Assembly: GCF_039538145.1 (NCBI RefSeq) | Contig: NZ_BAABBV010000001.1 | Location: 62,001-126,000, forward strand | DNA length: 64,000 nucleotides | Source: Gryllotalpicola daejeonensis | GTDB taxonomy: Bacteria > Actinomycetota > Actinomycetes > Actinomycetales > Microbacteriaceae | Direction of reading: 5' to 3' | Shown here: piece after piece, positions 51,231 to 59,444 of the stretch | How positions within the stretch are numbered: the first letter of the stretch is position 1 | How the letters are laid out: each line of letters starts with the position of its first letter | Position numbers and translations under genes: made by a program | Notes under the pieces: generated by a model | Databases searched by the model: none | Told to the model about the DNA's origin: nothing | What the model saw: the letters and a program-made list of their open reading frames with translations, nothing else

Positions 51231-54200
51231 GTGCACCCGGCTCCGTCTCTGTCTGCCCGCTCCCAAGCTCTGCTCGAGGAGATGAGCAGCCGCGTCGTCG
51301 TCGCCGACGGGGCGATGGGAACGATGATTCAGGCGCAGGACCCGAGTCTCGACGACTACCAGCAGCTCGAGGGCTGCAACGAGATCCTCAACGTCACCCG
51401 GCCCGACATCATCGCGGGCATCCACGATGCCTACTACGAGGTCGGAGTCGACGCGGTCGAGACGAACACCTTCGGGGCGAACTGGTCGAACCTCTCCGAC
51501 TACGGCATCGACGACCGCATCGAAGAGCTGGCCGCCGCCGGGGCCCGCATCGCACGCGAGCGCGCCGAGGCATGGCAGAGCCGCGACGGCCGGCCGCGCT
51601 GGGTGCTCGGCTCGATCGGTCCGGGCACCAAGCTGCCGAGCCTCGGCCACACCACCTACGCGCACCTGCGCGACACCTTCGCTCAGCAGGCCGCGGGACT
51701 CATCGCGGGCGGCGCCGACGCGTTCCTCGTCGAGACCTCGCAGGACCTGCTGCAGACCAAAGCGGCGATCAACGGCTGCAAGGCGGCGAGCGCGGCCTCA
51801 GGCATCCGCCTGCCCATCTTCGTCGAGATCACGATCGAGACGACCGGCACGATGCTCATGGGCTCAGAGGTCGGGGCGGCGCTGACGGCGATCGAGCCGC
51901 TCGGCGTCGACGCGATCGGTCTCAACTGCGCCACCGGCCCCGACCTGATGAGCGAGCACCTGCGCTACCTGTCGAAGCACTCGCGCGTGCCGGTCATGTG
52001 CATGCCGAACGCCGGGCTGCCGGTGCTCGGCAAGAACGGCGCGGAGTACCCACTGCAGCCGGGCGAGCTCGCGACGGCGCACGAGCAGTTCGTGCGCGAG
52101 TTCGGTCTGGGCCTCGTCGGCGGCTGCTGCGGCACGACGCCCGAGCACCTGAAGGCCGTGGTCGAGCGCGTGGGCCGCGCTGCCGCGACCGCCCGCACGA
52201 TCGAGCTGGACCCGGGCGTCGCGAGCCTCTACCAGCACGTGCCGTTCGAGCAGGACGCGTCGTGCCTCGCGATCGGCGAGCGCACCAACGCGAACGGCTC
52301 CAAGGCCTTCCGCGAGGCGATGCTCGAGGGCCGCTGGGACGACTGCGTCGAGATCGCGCGCAACCAGATCCGCGCGGGCGCGCACCTCTTGGATGTCTGC
52401 GTCGACTACGTGGGCCGCGATGGCGTGGCGGATGCCCGTGAAGTGGTCTCTCGCCTCGCGAGCGCCTCGACCCTGCCGCTCGTGATGGACTCCACCGAGC
52501 CCGCCGTGCTGCAGGCCGGCCTCGAGCTCATCGGCGGCCGCCCGGTCATCAACTCGGTCAACTTCGAAGACGGCGACGGGCCCGAGTCGCGCTTCGGCCG
52601 CATCATGCCGCTCATCAAGGAGCACGGCGCCGCCGTCGTCGCGCTCACAATCGACGAGCATGGCCAGGCGCGCACGGCAGAGGGCAAGGTCGCGATCGCC
52701 TCGCGCCTCATCGACGCGCTGACGGGGGAGTGGGGCCTCGAGGTCACCGACATCATCGTCGACTGCCTCACCTTCCCCATCGCCACGGGGCAGGAGGAGA
52801 CCCGCCGCGACGCGATCGAGACGATCTCGGCGATCAAGCAGATCACAGCGAAGTACCCGGGCGTGCACACGACCCTCGGCATCTCGAACGTGTCGTTCGG
52901 GCTCAACCCGGCTGCCCGCCAGGTGCTCAACTCGGTGTTCCTGCACGAAGCCGTGCAGGCCGGCCTCGACTCGGCGATCATCGACGCCGCAAAGATCGTG
53001 CCGCTCGCGTCGCTTCCCGACGAGCAGCGCCAGGTCGCGCTCGACCTCGTCTGGGACCGCCGCCGCTACGACGCCGACGGCAATCTCGAGTACGACCCGC
53101 TCGCCCGTATGCTCGAGATCTTCGCCGGCGTCGACACGAAGGCGCTGCGCGACCAGCGCGCCGCAGAGCTCGCCGCCCTGCCCGTGGGCGAGCGACTCGA
53201 GCGGCGCATCATCGACGGCGAGGCGAAGGGCCTGGAATCCGATCTCGATCTCGCGATGGACGCCGAGAACGGGCCGGGCCTCAGCCCGCTCGACATCATC
53301 AACGTGCACCTGCTCGAGGGCATGAAGGTCGTCGGCGAGCGCTTCGGCGCGGGCGAGATGCAGCTGCCGTTCGTGCTGCAGTCGGCCGAGGTGATGAAGG
53401 CCGCCGTCGCCTACCTCGAGCCGCACATGGACAAGAGCGCTGCGAGCGGCGGCAAGGGCCGCATCGTGCTCGCGACGGTGCGCGGCGACGTGCACGACAT
53501 CGGCAAGAACCTCGTCGACATCATCCTGACGAACAACGGCTACGACGTCGTGAACCTCGGCATCAAGCAGCCGATCACCGACATCATCGCCGCGGCCGAA
53601 GAGCACAACGCCGACGTCATCGGCATGAGCGGCCTGCTCGTGAAGTCGACCGTCGTGATGAAAGAGAACCTGCTCGAACTGAACCAGCGCGGCCTGGCAG
53701 GGCGCTGGCCGGTGCTGCTCGGTGGTGCGGCGCTCACCCGTGCGTATGTCGAGGACGACCTGGCCGACCTGTTCGAGGGCACTGTGCGCTACGCGCGCGA
53801 TGCCTTCGAGGGACTCGCGCTGATGGAGCCGCTCGTCAAGATCGCGCGAGGGGCGGCGCCGGATGCCGTGGGACTGCCGCCCCTCAAGAAGCGCATCCAC
53901 CGCGAGGGCTCGCAGCTGACTCTGACCGAGCCGGAGTCGATGCCGGCGCGGTCCGACGTCGCGGTCGACAACCCCGTGCCCGCGCCGCCGTTCTGGGGCA
54001 CCCGCATCGTGCGCGGCATCCCGCTCGCCGACTTCTCCGCGTTCCTCGACGAGCGCGCGACATTCATGGGGCAGTGGGGGCTGAAGCCCGGGCGCGGCGA
54101 TTCGGGAAAGAGCTACGAGCAGCTCGTCGAGACCGAGGGCCGGCCGCGGCTGCGGTACTGGCTCGATCGCATCCTCGCGGAGGGCCTGCTCGAGGCATCC

Positions 54201-54833
54201 GTCGCCTATGGGTATTTCCCCGTCGTCGCTGATGGCGACGACGTCGTCGTGCTGCACCACGGCGACGACACCGGTGCGCTGGGTGCGCCGGGCGTGCTCG
54301 CGCCCGACGGCGGCTCGGGTGGCGCGATCGGCACCGAGCGGCTGCGCTTCCACTTCCCGCGCCAGCGGCGCGACCGGCACCTGTGCCTGGCGGACTTCGT
54401 GCGCTCGCGCGAGTCCGGTCAGATCGACGTGATGCCCGTGCAGCTGGTCACCGCGGGGGAGTCGGTCAGCCGCGCGACGGCGAAGATCTTCGCCGAGAAC
54501 CGCTACCGCGACTACCTCGAGCTCAACGGCCTCGCCATGCAGCTCACCGAGGCGCTGGCCGAGTACTGGCATGCGCGCATCCGCGCCGAGCTGGGGTTCG
54601 CAGCTGAGGAGCCCGCCTCGGTCGACGGGCTGTTCAAGCTCGAGTACCGCGGAGCCCGCTTCTCGCTGGGCTACCCCGCGTGCCCCGAGATGGAGGACCG
54701 GCGCAAGGTCGTCGAGCTGCTGCGCCCTGAGCGCATCGGAGTCGAGCTTTCCGAGGAGCTGCAGCTGCACCCGGAGCAGTCGACCGATGCGTTCGTCTTC
54801 CACCACCCCGAGGCGAAGTACTTCAGCGTCTGA
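51231..54833 (+). CDS. metH: Cobalamin-dependent methionine synthase
   Basis: A 1200-residue enzyme with all four modules: homocysteine domain (VADGAMGTMIQAQ, Zn ligands in GLNCATG and GGCCGTTPEH), pterin/methyltetrahydrofolate domain (IGERTNANGSKAF, DVCVDYVGRDGV), B12 domain with the lower-ligand motif DVHDIGKNLVDI (near 752), and the S-adenosylmethionine reactivation domain (YLELNGLAMQLTEALAEYWH, FSLGYPACPEMEDRRKV). It methylates homocysteine. I chose GTG 51231 because TACCCT lies six bases before it; an earlier GTG at 51204 is possible. It is convergent, with no gap, with an ECF importer that may supply cobalamin. Confidence 0.95.
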   Translation: MHPAPSLSARSQALLEEMSSRVVVADGAMGTMIQAQDPSLDDYQQLEGCNEILNVTRPDIIAGIHDAYYEVGVDAVETNTFGANWSNLSDYGIDDRIEELAAAGARIARERAEAWQSRDGRPRWVLGSIGPGTKLPSLGHTTYAHLRDTFAQQAAGLIAGGADAFLVETSQDLLQTKAAINGCKAASAASGIRLPIFVEITIETTGTMLMGSEVGAALTAIEPLGVDAIGLNCATGPDLMSEHLRYLSKHSRVPVMCMPNAGLPVLGKNGAEYPLQPGELATAHEQFVREFGLGLVGGCCGTTPEHLKAVVERVGRAAATARTIELDPGVASLYQHVPFEQDASCLAIGERTNANGSKAFREAMLEGRWDDCVEIARNQIRAGAHLLDVCVDYVGRDGVADAREVVSRLASASTLPLVMDSTEPAVLQAGLELIGGRPVINSVNFEDGDGPESRFGRIMPLIKEHGAAVVALTIDEHGQARTAEGKVAIASRLIDALTGEWGLEVTDIIVDCLTFPIATGQEETRRDAIETISAIKQITAKYPGVHTTLGISNVSFGLNPAARQVLNSVFLHEAVQAGLDSAIIDAAKIVPLASLPDEQRQVALDLVWDRRRYDADGNLEYDPLARMLEIFAGVDTKALRDQRAAELAALPVGERLERRIIDGEAKGLESDLDLAMDAENGPGLSPLDIINVHLLEGMKVVGERFGAGEMQLPFVLQSAEVMKAAVAYLEPHMDKSAASGGKGRIVLATVRGDVHDIGKNLVDIILTNNGYDVVNLGIKQPITDIIAAAEEHNADVIGMSGLLVKSTVVMKENLLELNQRGLAGRWPVLLGGAALTRAYVEDDLADLFEGTVRYARDAFEGLALMEPLVKIARGAAPDAVGLPPLKKRIHREGSQLTLTEPESMPARSDVAVDNPVPAPPFWGTRIVRGIPLADFSAFLDERATFMGQWGLKPGRGDSGKSYEQLVETEGRPRLRYWLDRILAEGLLEASVAYGYFPVVADGDDVVVLHHGDDTGALGAPGVLAPDGGSGGAIGTERLRFHFPRQRRDRHLCLADFVRSRESGQIDVMPVQLVTAGESVSRATAKIFAENRYRDYLELNGLAMQLTEALAEYWHARIRAELGFAAEEPASVDGLFKLEYRGARFSLGYPACPEMEDRRKVVELLRPERIGVELSEELQLHPEQSTDAFVFHHPEAKYFSV

Positions 54834-55631
54834 TCAGAGCTTCGCCCGCCGCAGCGCCGCCAGCACAGGTCGGCCGACGAGCGCGATGCCGACGACGGTC
54901 GTGATCGCGCGCACGGTGTCCCAGGTGAGCGTCGAGGTGGCGAGCGAATACAGCACGAACGCCTTGAGGTTGGCGAGCATGCCGGCGTCGGCGGTGTACG
55001 AGATGCTCGACCCGCTCGCGATCGCGAACGGCCAGAACCACAGGTTCAGCAGCGCCCCGACGAGCCACGAGGCGATGGCGCCGTATGCCGCGAGCATCAC
55101 GACCTCGACGCCCTTGCTCGCACGCCCCGCCCGCACCCGCGGCAGCAGTCCGGCGCCCGCGCCCACCCAGGCGCACGCGAACAGCTGAAACGGCAGCCAC
55201 GGGCCGATGCCGCCGGTGATCACCGCCGACGCCGCGACGACGATGAGCCCCAGCAGGAAGCCGAACCGCGCGCCGAGCGCGCGCCCGGCGAGGATCAGCA
55301 CGATGAACACCGGCTCGATGCCGCCGACCGTGTCGCCGAGCACACGGGCGGCGGCCCCGATCGCCCCGAGCACGCCCAGCAGCGCGACCGCCTTCGCGCT
55401 GGCGAACTGCCGATCGAGGGCAAGCGCGAGCACCGCGACGATCGCGGGAACCAGCGCGAGCGCGAGATAGGGCACGGCGCGCTGCGCATCCTGCGGAAGA
55501 GCGGGTGCGACGAACGGCCACGCGAACCCGGCCGCCGCCACGATGCTGCCCGCAATGAGCGCGAGGCCGCGCCAGTCGAGGCGTGGGCGAGATGCAGAAC
55601 GGATGCCTGCGAGCTGGGCGTTCGCCGTCAT
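54834..55631 (-). CDS. ECF transporter substrate-binding (S) component
   Basis: A 265-residue membrane protein with about eight hydrophobic segments. It has the ECF S-component pattern: a conserved GALGAARVLGDTVGGIEPVF-like stretch (AIGAAARVLGDTVGGIEPVF), GARFGFLLGLIVVAASAVIT and GIGPWLPFQLFACAWVGAGA. ATG 55631 overlaps the stop of the fused T/A gene (ATGA). The family fits an uptake system for a vitamin; position beside metH makes cobalamin a good guess. Confidence 0.82.
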   Translation of the reverse strand: MTANAQLAGIRSASRPRLDWRGLALIAGSIVAAAGFAWPFVAPALPQDAQRAVPYLALALVPAIVAVLALALDRQFASAKAVALLGVLGAIGAAARVLGDTVGGIEPVFIVLILAGRALGARFGFLLGLIVVAASAVITGGIGPWLPFQLFACAWVGAGAGLLPRVRAGRASKGVEVVMLAAYGAIASWLVGALLNLWFWPFAIASGSSISYTADAGMLANLKAFVLYSLATSTLTWDTVRAITTVVGIALVGRPVLAALRRAKL

Positions 55632-57793
55632 GAGGCGACCTCCGCCAGGCCCACCAGCCGCCCTGCCTCGAGCCGAAGCGTGCGGTCGGCGAGCGCGGCC
55701 GCGAACTCGACCTCGTGCGTCGCGAACAGCACCGCCGTGCCTGAGCTCGCGGCGCGTGCGAGGGCGTCGGCGACCTGCTCGCGGGCGGCTGAGTCGAGCC
55801 CGCGCACCGGCTCGTCGACGAGCAGAACCGCCGGGTCGGCGGCAAGCTGCAGCGCGACGGTGAGACAGAGTCGCTGCCCGCCGGAGAGGTCTCGTGGATG
55901 GGTCTCGGCAAGCGCGTCGTGTGCGGCGCCGTGGCCGGGGCATGCCTGTAGCTGCACCCCGAGCAGCGCGAGGAAACGCTCGAATGTCGGCACGACGGGC
56001 CGGAACCGCCGATCACCGCGGCGACACTCGGCGGCGACCGAATCGGTGACGAACAGGTCGTCGACGAGCTCGGGCACGAGCGCGACCGCCGCGTGCCGCG
56101 CGCGCGGCTTCAGCGCGTGGACGTCATCTCCTCGGACGAAGACGCGCCCGGCCTCGTCAGGAAGCGCCATCGCCCCGAGCAGCGAGGACTTCCCCGCACC
56201 ATTCGGGCCGGTGAGTGCCACGAGCTCGCCCTCGCGCAGCTCGAGCGACACGCCATCGACGGCCGCCCGTTCGCCGTGTCGCACGCTCACCGCGCGCACC
56301 TCGACCACGACCCCTCCGTCGGACTTGAACGAGGACACCATTTTTGGAGCTGACAGCACCATTTCTGACCCGGAATGCACCAATGGTGCTGGGGCAGCAC
56401 CATTGGTGCCGGGGCGGCACCGTTGGTGCTGTCGGCTGGAAAAATGGTGCTCTCGTTCAAGTGCTGTCGGGGGAATGGCCGACTCGCGCAGCTCACCGTC
56501 CGTGATCGCCAGCCAACGGTCGGCGACCTCCGCGAACCAGGCGATGCGGTGCTCCGCCACCACCACGCAGACGCCCGCCTCGTGTGCCATGGCCGCGAGC
56601 GCGGCCACCACGCGTGGGCGCGCGGAGGCGTCGAGCTCGGCGAGCGGCTCGTCGACGAGCAGCAGCGTCGGGTGCTCGACGACTGCCGCCGCGAGCGCCA
56701 CCAGCTCGGCCTCACCCGCGGACAGCGCGGTGATCGGGCGGCCGATCAAGTGGGCGATGCCCAGGCGGCCGGCCACTTCGGCCACGCGCGCATCGACGAT
56801 GACCGGGGCGACACCGCGCAGCGTCAGGGCGAAGCCGATCTCTTCCCCCACTGTCTCGCCGAGGAAGCCCGCCCGAACGCGCTGCGCCACCGCACCGACG
56901 AATCCCGCGGTTTCGCGCGGGGGAACGGCGGCGCGATCGACGCCGCCGACCTCGACGATGCCGGTCTGCACTCCGCGGTCGGCGTGCTGGAACAGTCCGG
57001 AGAGGGCGTCCAATACCGTCGACTTCCCCGAACCCGTCGCGCCAGTCAGCACGGTGAGCGTGCCGGGGGAGAGGGACAGAGACGGGATCGACAGGGTCCA
57101 ACCGCGCGATCGGCCGCCGCCGCGGCGGCCGCCGTCGCTGACGCCTTCGCCGCGGACGTTGCAGACGCCTTCGCCGTGGACGTCGCTGACGCCGTCGGGC
57201 CTGATCAGCACGGCATCCGCGACTCGCACGGGCACCTCGCAGGCGCCCTCGACCCGTCGCGCAGCCGCAAAGCCGCGCAGCTCGAGCGAGGCGGCGAGGG
57301 CGACGGCGCGCTCGATAGCGTCCTCGAGCACGGGCACCAGCGCACTCGGCCCCGGCCGCTCGCCGCGCAACCGGGCGGCTCGTGCGGCGCGGCGCAGCGA
57401 GGCACCGAGCGCGGGCAACGTCTGCCATGCGATCACGAGGGCGCGGGCGGATGAACGCAACGGCCCGCGGCGGGCCGCGGCCGCGAACCAGGGACGCACG
57501 TCCCACAGCGCGTTGAGCACGCCGAAGCCGAGGATCACCGCGGCGAACGGGACAGCGGTGAGCAGCAGGCGGCCGATGCCGTCCGCCGTCACAGGGCCGA
57601 GCAGGGTGACGCCGGTGAATGGCGCGGGAAGTGAGATGACAGGGAGTGAGAGCAGGGGGATGCCCGTGCCTCCGGCCCCCGCGAACACCGCGCCGTAGAC
57701 GACCCGCACCCCTGCGAACACCGCCGCGAAGACGGCGGCCTGGCGCAGCGGGGCCGATCGGAAGCGCGGCCGCGGGCGGGCCGGAACCGTCAT
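55628..57793 (-). CDS. Fused ECF transporter: transmembrane (T) plus two ATPase (A, A') domains
   Basis: A 721-residue fusion. Residues 1-~220 hold TM segments and a basic EcfT-like coupling region (ARALVIAWQTLPALGASLRR). Two ABC ATPase domains follow: the first with GATGSGKST, signature LSAGEAEL and LLLVDEPLAELD; the second with GPNGAGKSS, signature LSGGQR and LLVDEPVRGLD. In most bacteria these are three proteins. The linker between the two ATPases carries a 140-bp palindromic insert (56323-56462). It is followed by the S-component gene and preceded by a lipoprotein gene. Confidence 0.88.
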   Translation of the reverse strand: MTVPARPRPRFRSAPLRQAAVFAAVFAGVRVVYGAVFAGAGGTGIPLLSLPVISLPAPFTGVTLLGPVTADGIGRLLLTAVPFAAVILGFGVLNALWDVRPWFAAAARRGPLRSSARALVIAWQTLPALGASLRRAARAARLRGERPGPSALVPVLEDAIERAVALAASLELRGFAAARRVEGACEVPVRVADAVLIRPDGVSDVHGEGVCNVRGEGVSDGGRRGGGRSRGWTLSIPSLSLSPGTLTVLTGATGSGKSTVLDALSGLFQHADRGVQTGIVEVGGVDRAAVPPRETAGFVGAVAQRVRAGFLGETVGEEIGFALTLRGVAPVIVDARVAEVAGRLGIAHLIGRPITALSAGEAELVALAAAVVEHPTLLLVDEPLAELDASARPRVVAALAAMAHEAGVCVVVAEHRIAWFAEVADRWLAITDGELRESAIPPTALEREHHFSSRQHQRCRPGTNGAAPAPLVHSGSEMVLSAPKMVSSFKSDGGVVVEVRAVSVRHGERAAVDGVSLELREGELVALTGPNGAGKSSLLGAMALPDEAGRVFVRGDDVHALKPRARHAAVALVPELVDDLFVTDSVAAECRRGDRRFRPVVPTFERFLALLGVQLQACPGHGAAHDALAETHPRDLSGGQRLCLTVALQLAADPAVLLVDEPVRGLDSAAREQVADALARAASSGTAVLFATHEVEFAAALADRTLRLEAGRLVGLAEVAS
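56323..56462. repeat. 140-bp multi-arm palindrome inside the ABC-transporter gene
   Basis: Outer arms 56323-56345 and 56440-56462 match in reverse complement at 21 of 23 bases. Inside, an AGCTGACAGCACCA-like arm (56348-56361) pairs with one near 56423-56436, and the centre is a perfect 12-bp dyad around GGG (56380-56391 with 56395-56406). GCACCAnnGGTGC-type motifs recur. The element is less GC-rich than its surroundings, keeps the host frame and codes for the inter-domain linker. It looks like an inserted palindromic element. Confidence 0.85.
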
Positions 57794-57796
57794 GGG

Positions 57797-58366
57797 CTAT
57801 CCCTTGGGCGGTGTGGTGTCGGTGCCGGTCGTGAACTTCAGCCCCAGCGTCTGGCCCGGCTTCAACTGCTGAGTGGTGATGCCGCTGGTGGCGTAGCTCC
57901 ACTTCCCGGCGGCGGAATCGCGCACCCAGAACGCCCAGTAGGCGAACGCGGCGGGCATGCCCGCGCAGGTCTCGGTGTACGCGGCCTTGCCCGGCACTTC
58001 GATCGGCTTCGACGCGGAGGGCTCGCCGTTGACGCGGCAGACGACCTGGTCGCCGTACTTCTTGGTGCCCTCGGTCGAGACGCCGATCTGCTTCAGCGCG
58101 GCCGCGGCGGTCATCGGCTCGCCGGTCTTGGCGCACGCGCTAACGTCATCGCCGCCGAGCAGGCCGAACTGCACCGTGACGAACACGCCGGGGCAGGTCT
58201 CTGCGGTGAAAGAAGGCGTGGCCGGAACGATCGTCGGAGCGCCGGTAATCGGCTGCACCTCGGGTGAGCCCCCGATGGTGCCGCTCGGCGCCGGCGATCC
58301 TGCACACCCCGCGAGCGCGAGAGCCGTGACAGCAGCGAGGACGAAAGCGGGGAGCGTGCGACGCAT
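57797..58366 (-). CDS. Lipoprotein with DUF4430-like domain, probable cobalamin-binding partner
   Basis: A 189-residue lipoprotein with lipobox LALAGC and a Pro/Ser/Thr linker. The rest has four conserved Cys and a C-terminal YATSGITTQQLKPGQTLGLKF, which matches the DUF4430 fold related to the C-terminal domain of transcobalamin. The next gene begins three bases after its stop. It is likely the external binding protein of the ECF importer. TACCCT lies seven bases before the ATG (leaderless pattern). No cobalamin riboswitch is present upstream. Confidence 0.7.
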   Translation of the reverse strand: MRRTLPAFVLAAVTALALAGCAGSPAPSGTIGGSPEVQPITGAPTIVPATPSFTAETCPGVFVTVQFGLLGGDDVSACAKTGEPMTAAAALKQIGVSTEGTKKYGDQVVCRVNGEPSASKPIEVPGKAAYTETCAGMPAAFAYWAFWVRDSAAGKWSYATSGITTQQLKPGQTLGLKFTTGTDTTPPKG

Positions 58367-58414
58367 GGGCTCAAGGGTACCGGCGGCTGAGGCTCGCTCT
58401 TTTTCGCAGGGGTC

Positions 58415-58443
58415 TTGTGCGAAGCATCCTGTCGCCCTAACCT
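58415..58443 (+). promoter_or_regulatory. Promoter of the arsR-type gene
   Basis: TTGTGC at 58415-58420, a 17-base spacer and TAACCT at 58438-58443. Transcription would begin at about 58450, within two bases of the ATG at 58452, so the mRNA should be leaderless. No Shine-Dalgarno precedes the ATG. Confidence 0.5.
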
Positions 58444-58461
58444 ACAACCAAATGGTTGTAG
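58442..58461 (+). promoter_or_regulatory. ArsR-type operator overlapping the start codon
   Basis: CTACAACCA-AA-TGGTTGTAG is a perfect 9+2+9 palindrome. Its right half contains the ATG of the arsR-type gene and its left half overlaps the -10 box. The sequence is of the kind bound by ArsR repressors paired with SRPBCC genes, so it should give autorepression of both genes. Confidence 0.75.
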
Positions 58462-58850
58462 AACGTGACCTGCGAGGCGGCGACGAGGCGGTGGATCTCA
58501 TCTTCCACGCGCTCGCCGACGCAACCCGGCGCGACATCGTGGCCAGGGTGTTGCAGCGGCCGCACTCGGTCTCAGAGCTCGCGGCCGGCTATGCGATGAG
58601 CTTCGCGGCCGTGCAGAAGCACGTCGCGGTGCTCGAGAGGGCGGCGCTCGTGAGCAAGGAACGCAAAGGGCGCGAGCAGCTCGTCAGCGGCGAGGTCGAC
58701 ACGATCGCGCGGGCCCAGGAGCTGCTGCGCGGCTACGAGCAGCTCTGGCGGGCGCGCGTCGATGCGATCGACGCGCTTCTCGCCGCAGACACCAGCGCCG
58801 ACACCAGTGCCGATACCAGCGACAACTCAGATCAACGCGACAGAAAGTAG
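58452..58850 (+). CDS. ArsR family transcriptional regulator
   Basis: A 132-residue winged-helix regulator. Features: FHALADATRRDIVARVLQRP, SVSELAAGYAMSFAAVQKHV (recognition helix), LVSKERKGREQLVSGE (wing). The C-terminus ends in an Asp/Thr/Ser repeat (ADTSADTSADTSDNSD). No metal-binding Cys pattern (CxC) is seen, so it probably senses another signal. It forms an operon with the SRPBCC gene 9 bases on; it is under its own operator. Confidence 0.87.
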   Translation: MVVERDLRGGDEAVDLIFHALADATRRDIVARVLQRPHSVSELAAGYAMSFAAVQKHVAVLERAALVSKERKGREQLVSGEVDTIARAQELLRGYEQLWRARVDAIDALLAADTSADTSADTSDNSDQRDRK

Positions 58851-58859
58851 GAGGGCGTC

Positions 58860-59366
58860 ATGCCTGTCATCTCATCCGAGCGGGATGCCGAAGCCCGCAG
58901 CCTCACCATCGTGTGCGAGTTCCCGGCACCGGTTGAGCGCATCTGGCAGCTCTGGGAGGACCCGCGCCAGCTCGAGAAGTGGTGGTGCCCCGAACCGTAC
59001 CCGGCGACCTTCGAGACGCACGACCTGACTCCCGGCGGCACGTCGGAGTACTTCAACACCGGTCCCAACGGCGAATTCCAGCGCGCCTGGTGGGCCACCA
59101 CCGCGGTCGACAAGCTGCGCCGCATCGAGTTCGACGGCGGCCTCGCCGACAACGACACGAAGGCGCACGACCCCGACGGAGTGATGCACGGCACGATCAC
59201 GCTCGAGCCGATCGAGCTCGGCGGGAAGCCTGGGACCCGCATGACGGCGCTGACCGTCTTCGACTCCGTGCCCTACATGGAGAAGATGCTGGCCATGGGC
59301 CACGAAGAGGGCTCGAAGATGGCGCTGAGCCAGATCGACGGGCTGCTCACCGGCATCCCCGCGTGA
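58860..59366 (+). CDS. SRPBCC (AHSA1-like) protein
   Basis: A 168-residue START-like domain protein: IVCEFPAPVERIWQLWEDPR, LEKWWCPEPYPATFETHDLT, PGGTSEYFNTGPNGEF and a final MALSQIDGLL. The hydrophobic cavity could hold a lipid or aromatic ligand. It is the standard partner of an ArsR regulator of this type; the pair is common in Actinobacteria. AGGAGGGCGTC precedes the ATG. Confidence 0.87.
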   Translation: MPVISSERDAEARSLTIVCEFPAPVERIWQLWEDPRQLEKWWCPEPYPATFETHDLTPGGTSEYFNTGPNGEFQRAWWATTAVDKLRRIEFDGGLADNDTKAHDPDGVMHGTITLEPIELGGKPGTRMTALTVFDSVPYMEKMLAMGHEEGSKMALSQIDGLLTGIPA

Positions 59367-59411
59367 GCCACGCGCCAAGGCGACGAACGGCGAGCCGAGA
59401 CGCGCCGCCTA

Positions 59412-59438
59412 TTGACTTCTAGTCAGTAGTGATAGCGT
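59412..59438 (+). promoter_or_regulatory. Promoter with TetR-type operator before the GMC oxidoreductase
   Basis: TGACT-TCT-AGTCA (59413-59425) is a perfect dyad typical of TetR-family operators. It overlaps the -35-like TTGACT (59412-59417). TAGCGT at 59433-59438 lies six bases before the ATG (leaderless pattern; the -35/-10 spacing of 15 is short). No TetR gene is adjacent, so control would come from elsewhere. Confidence 0.45.
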
Positions 59439-59444
59439 CCCCTT

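Noticed and set aside
49581..51665. 694-residue reverse-strand open frame opposite the MHS transporter
   Set aside because: A low-complexity His/Arg/Asp shadow without domain features.
51864..54806. 980-residue reverse-strand open frame opposite metH
   Set aside because: It is an Arg/Val/Asp-rich mirror of a high-GC gene; metH on the other strand is certain.
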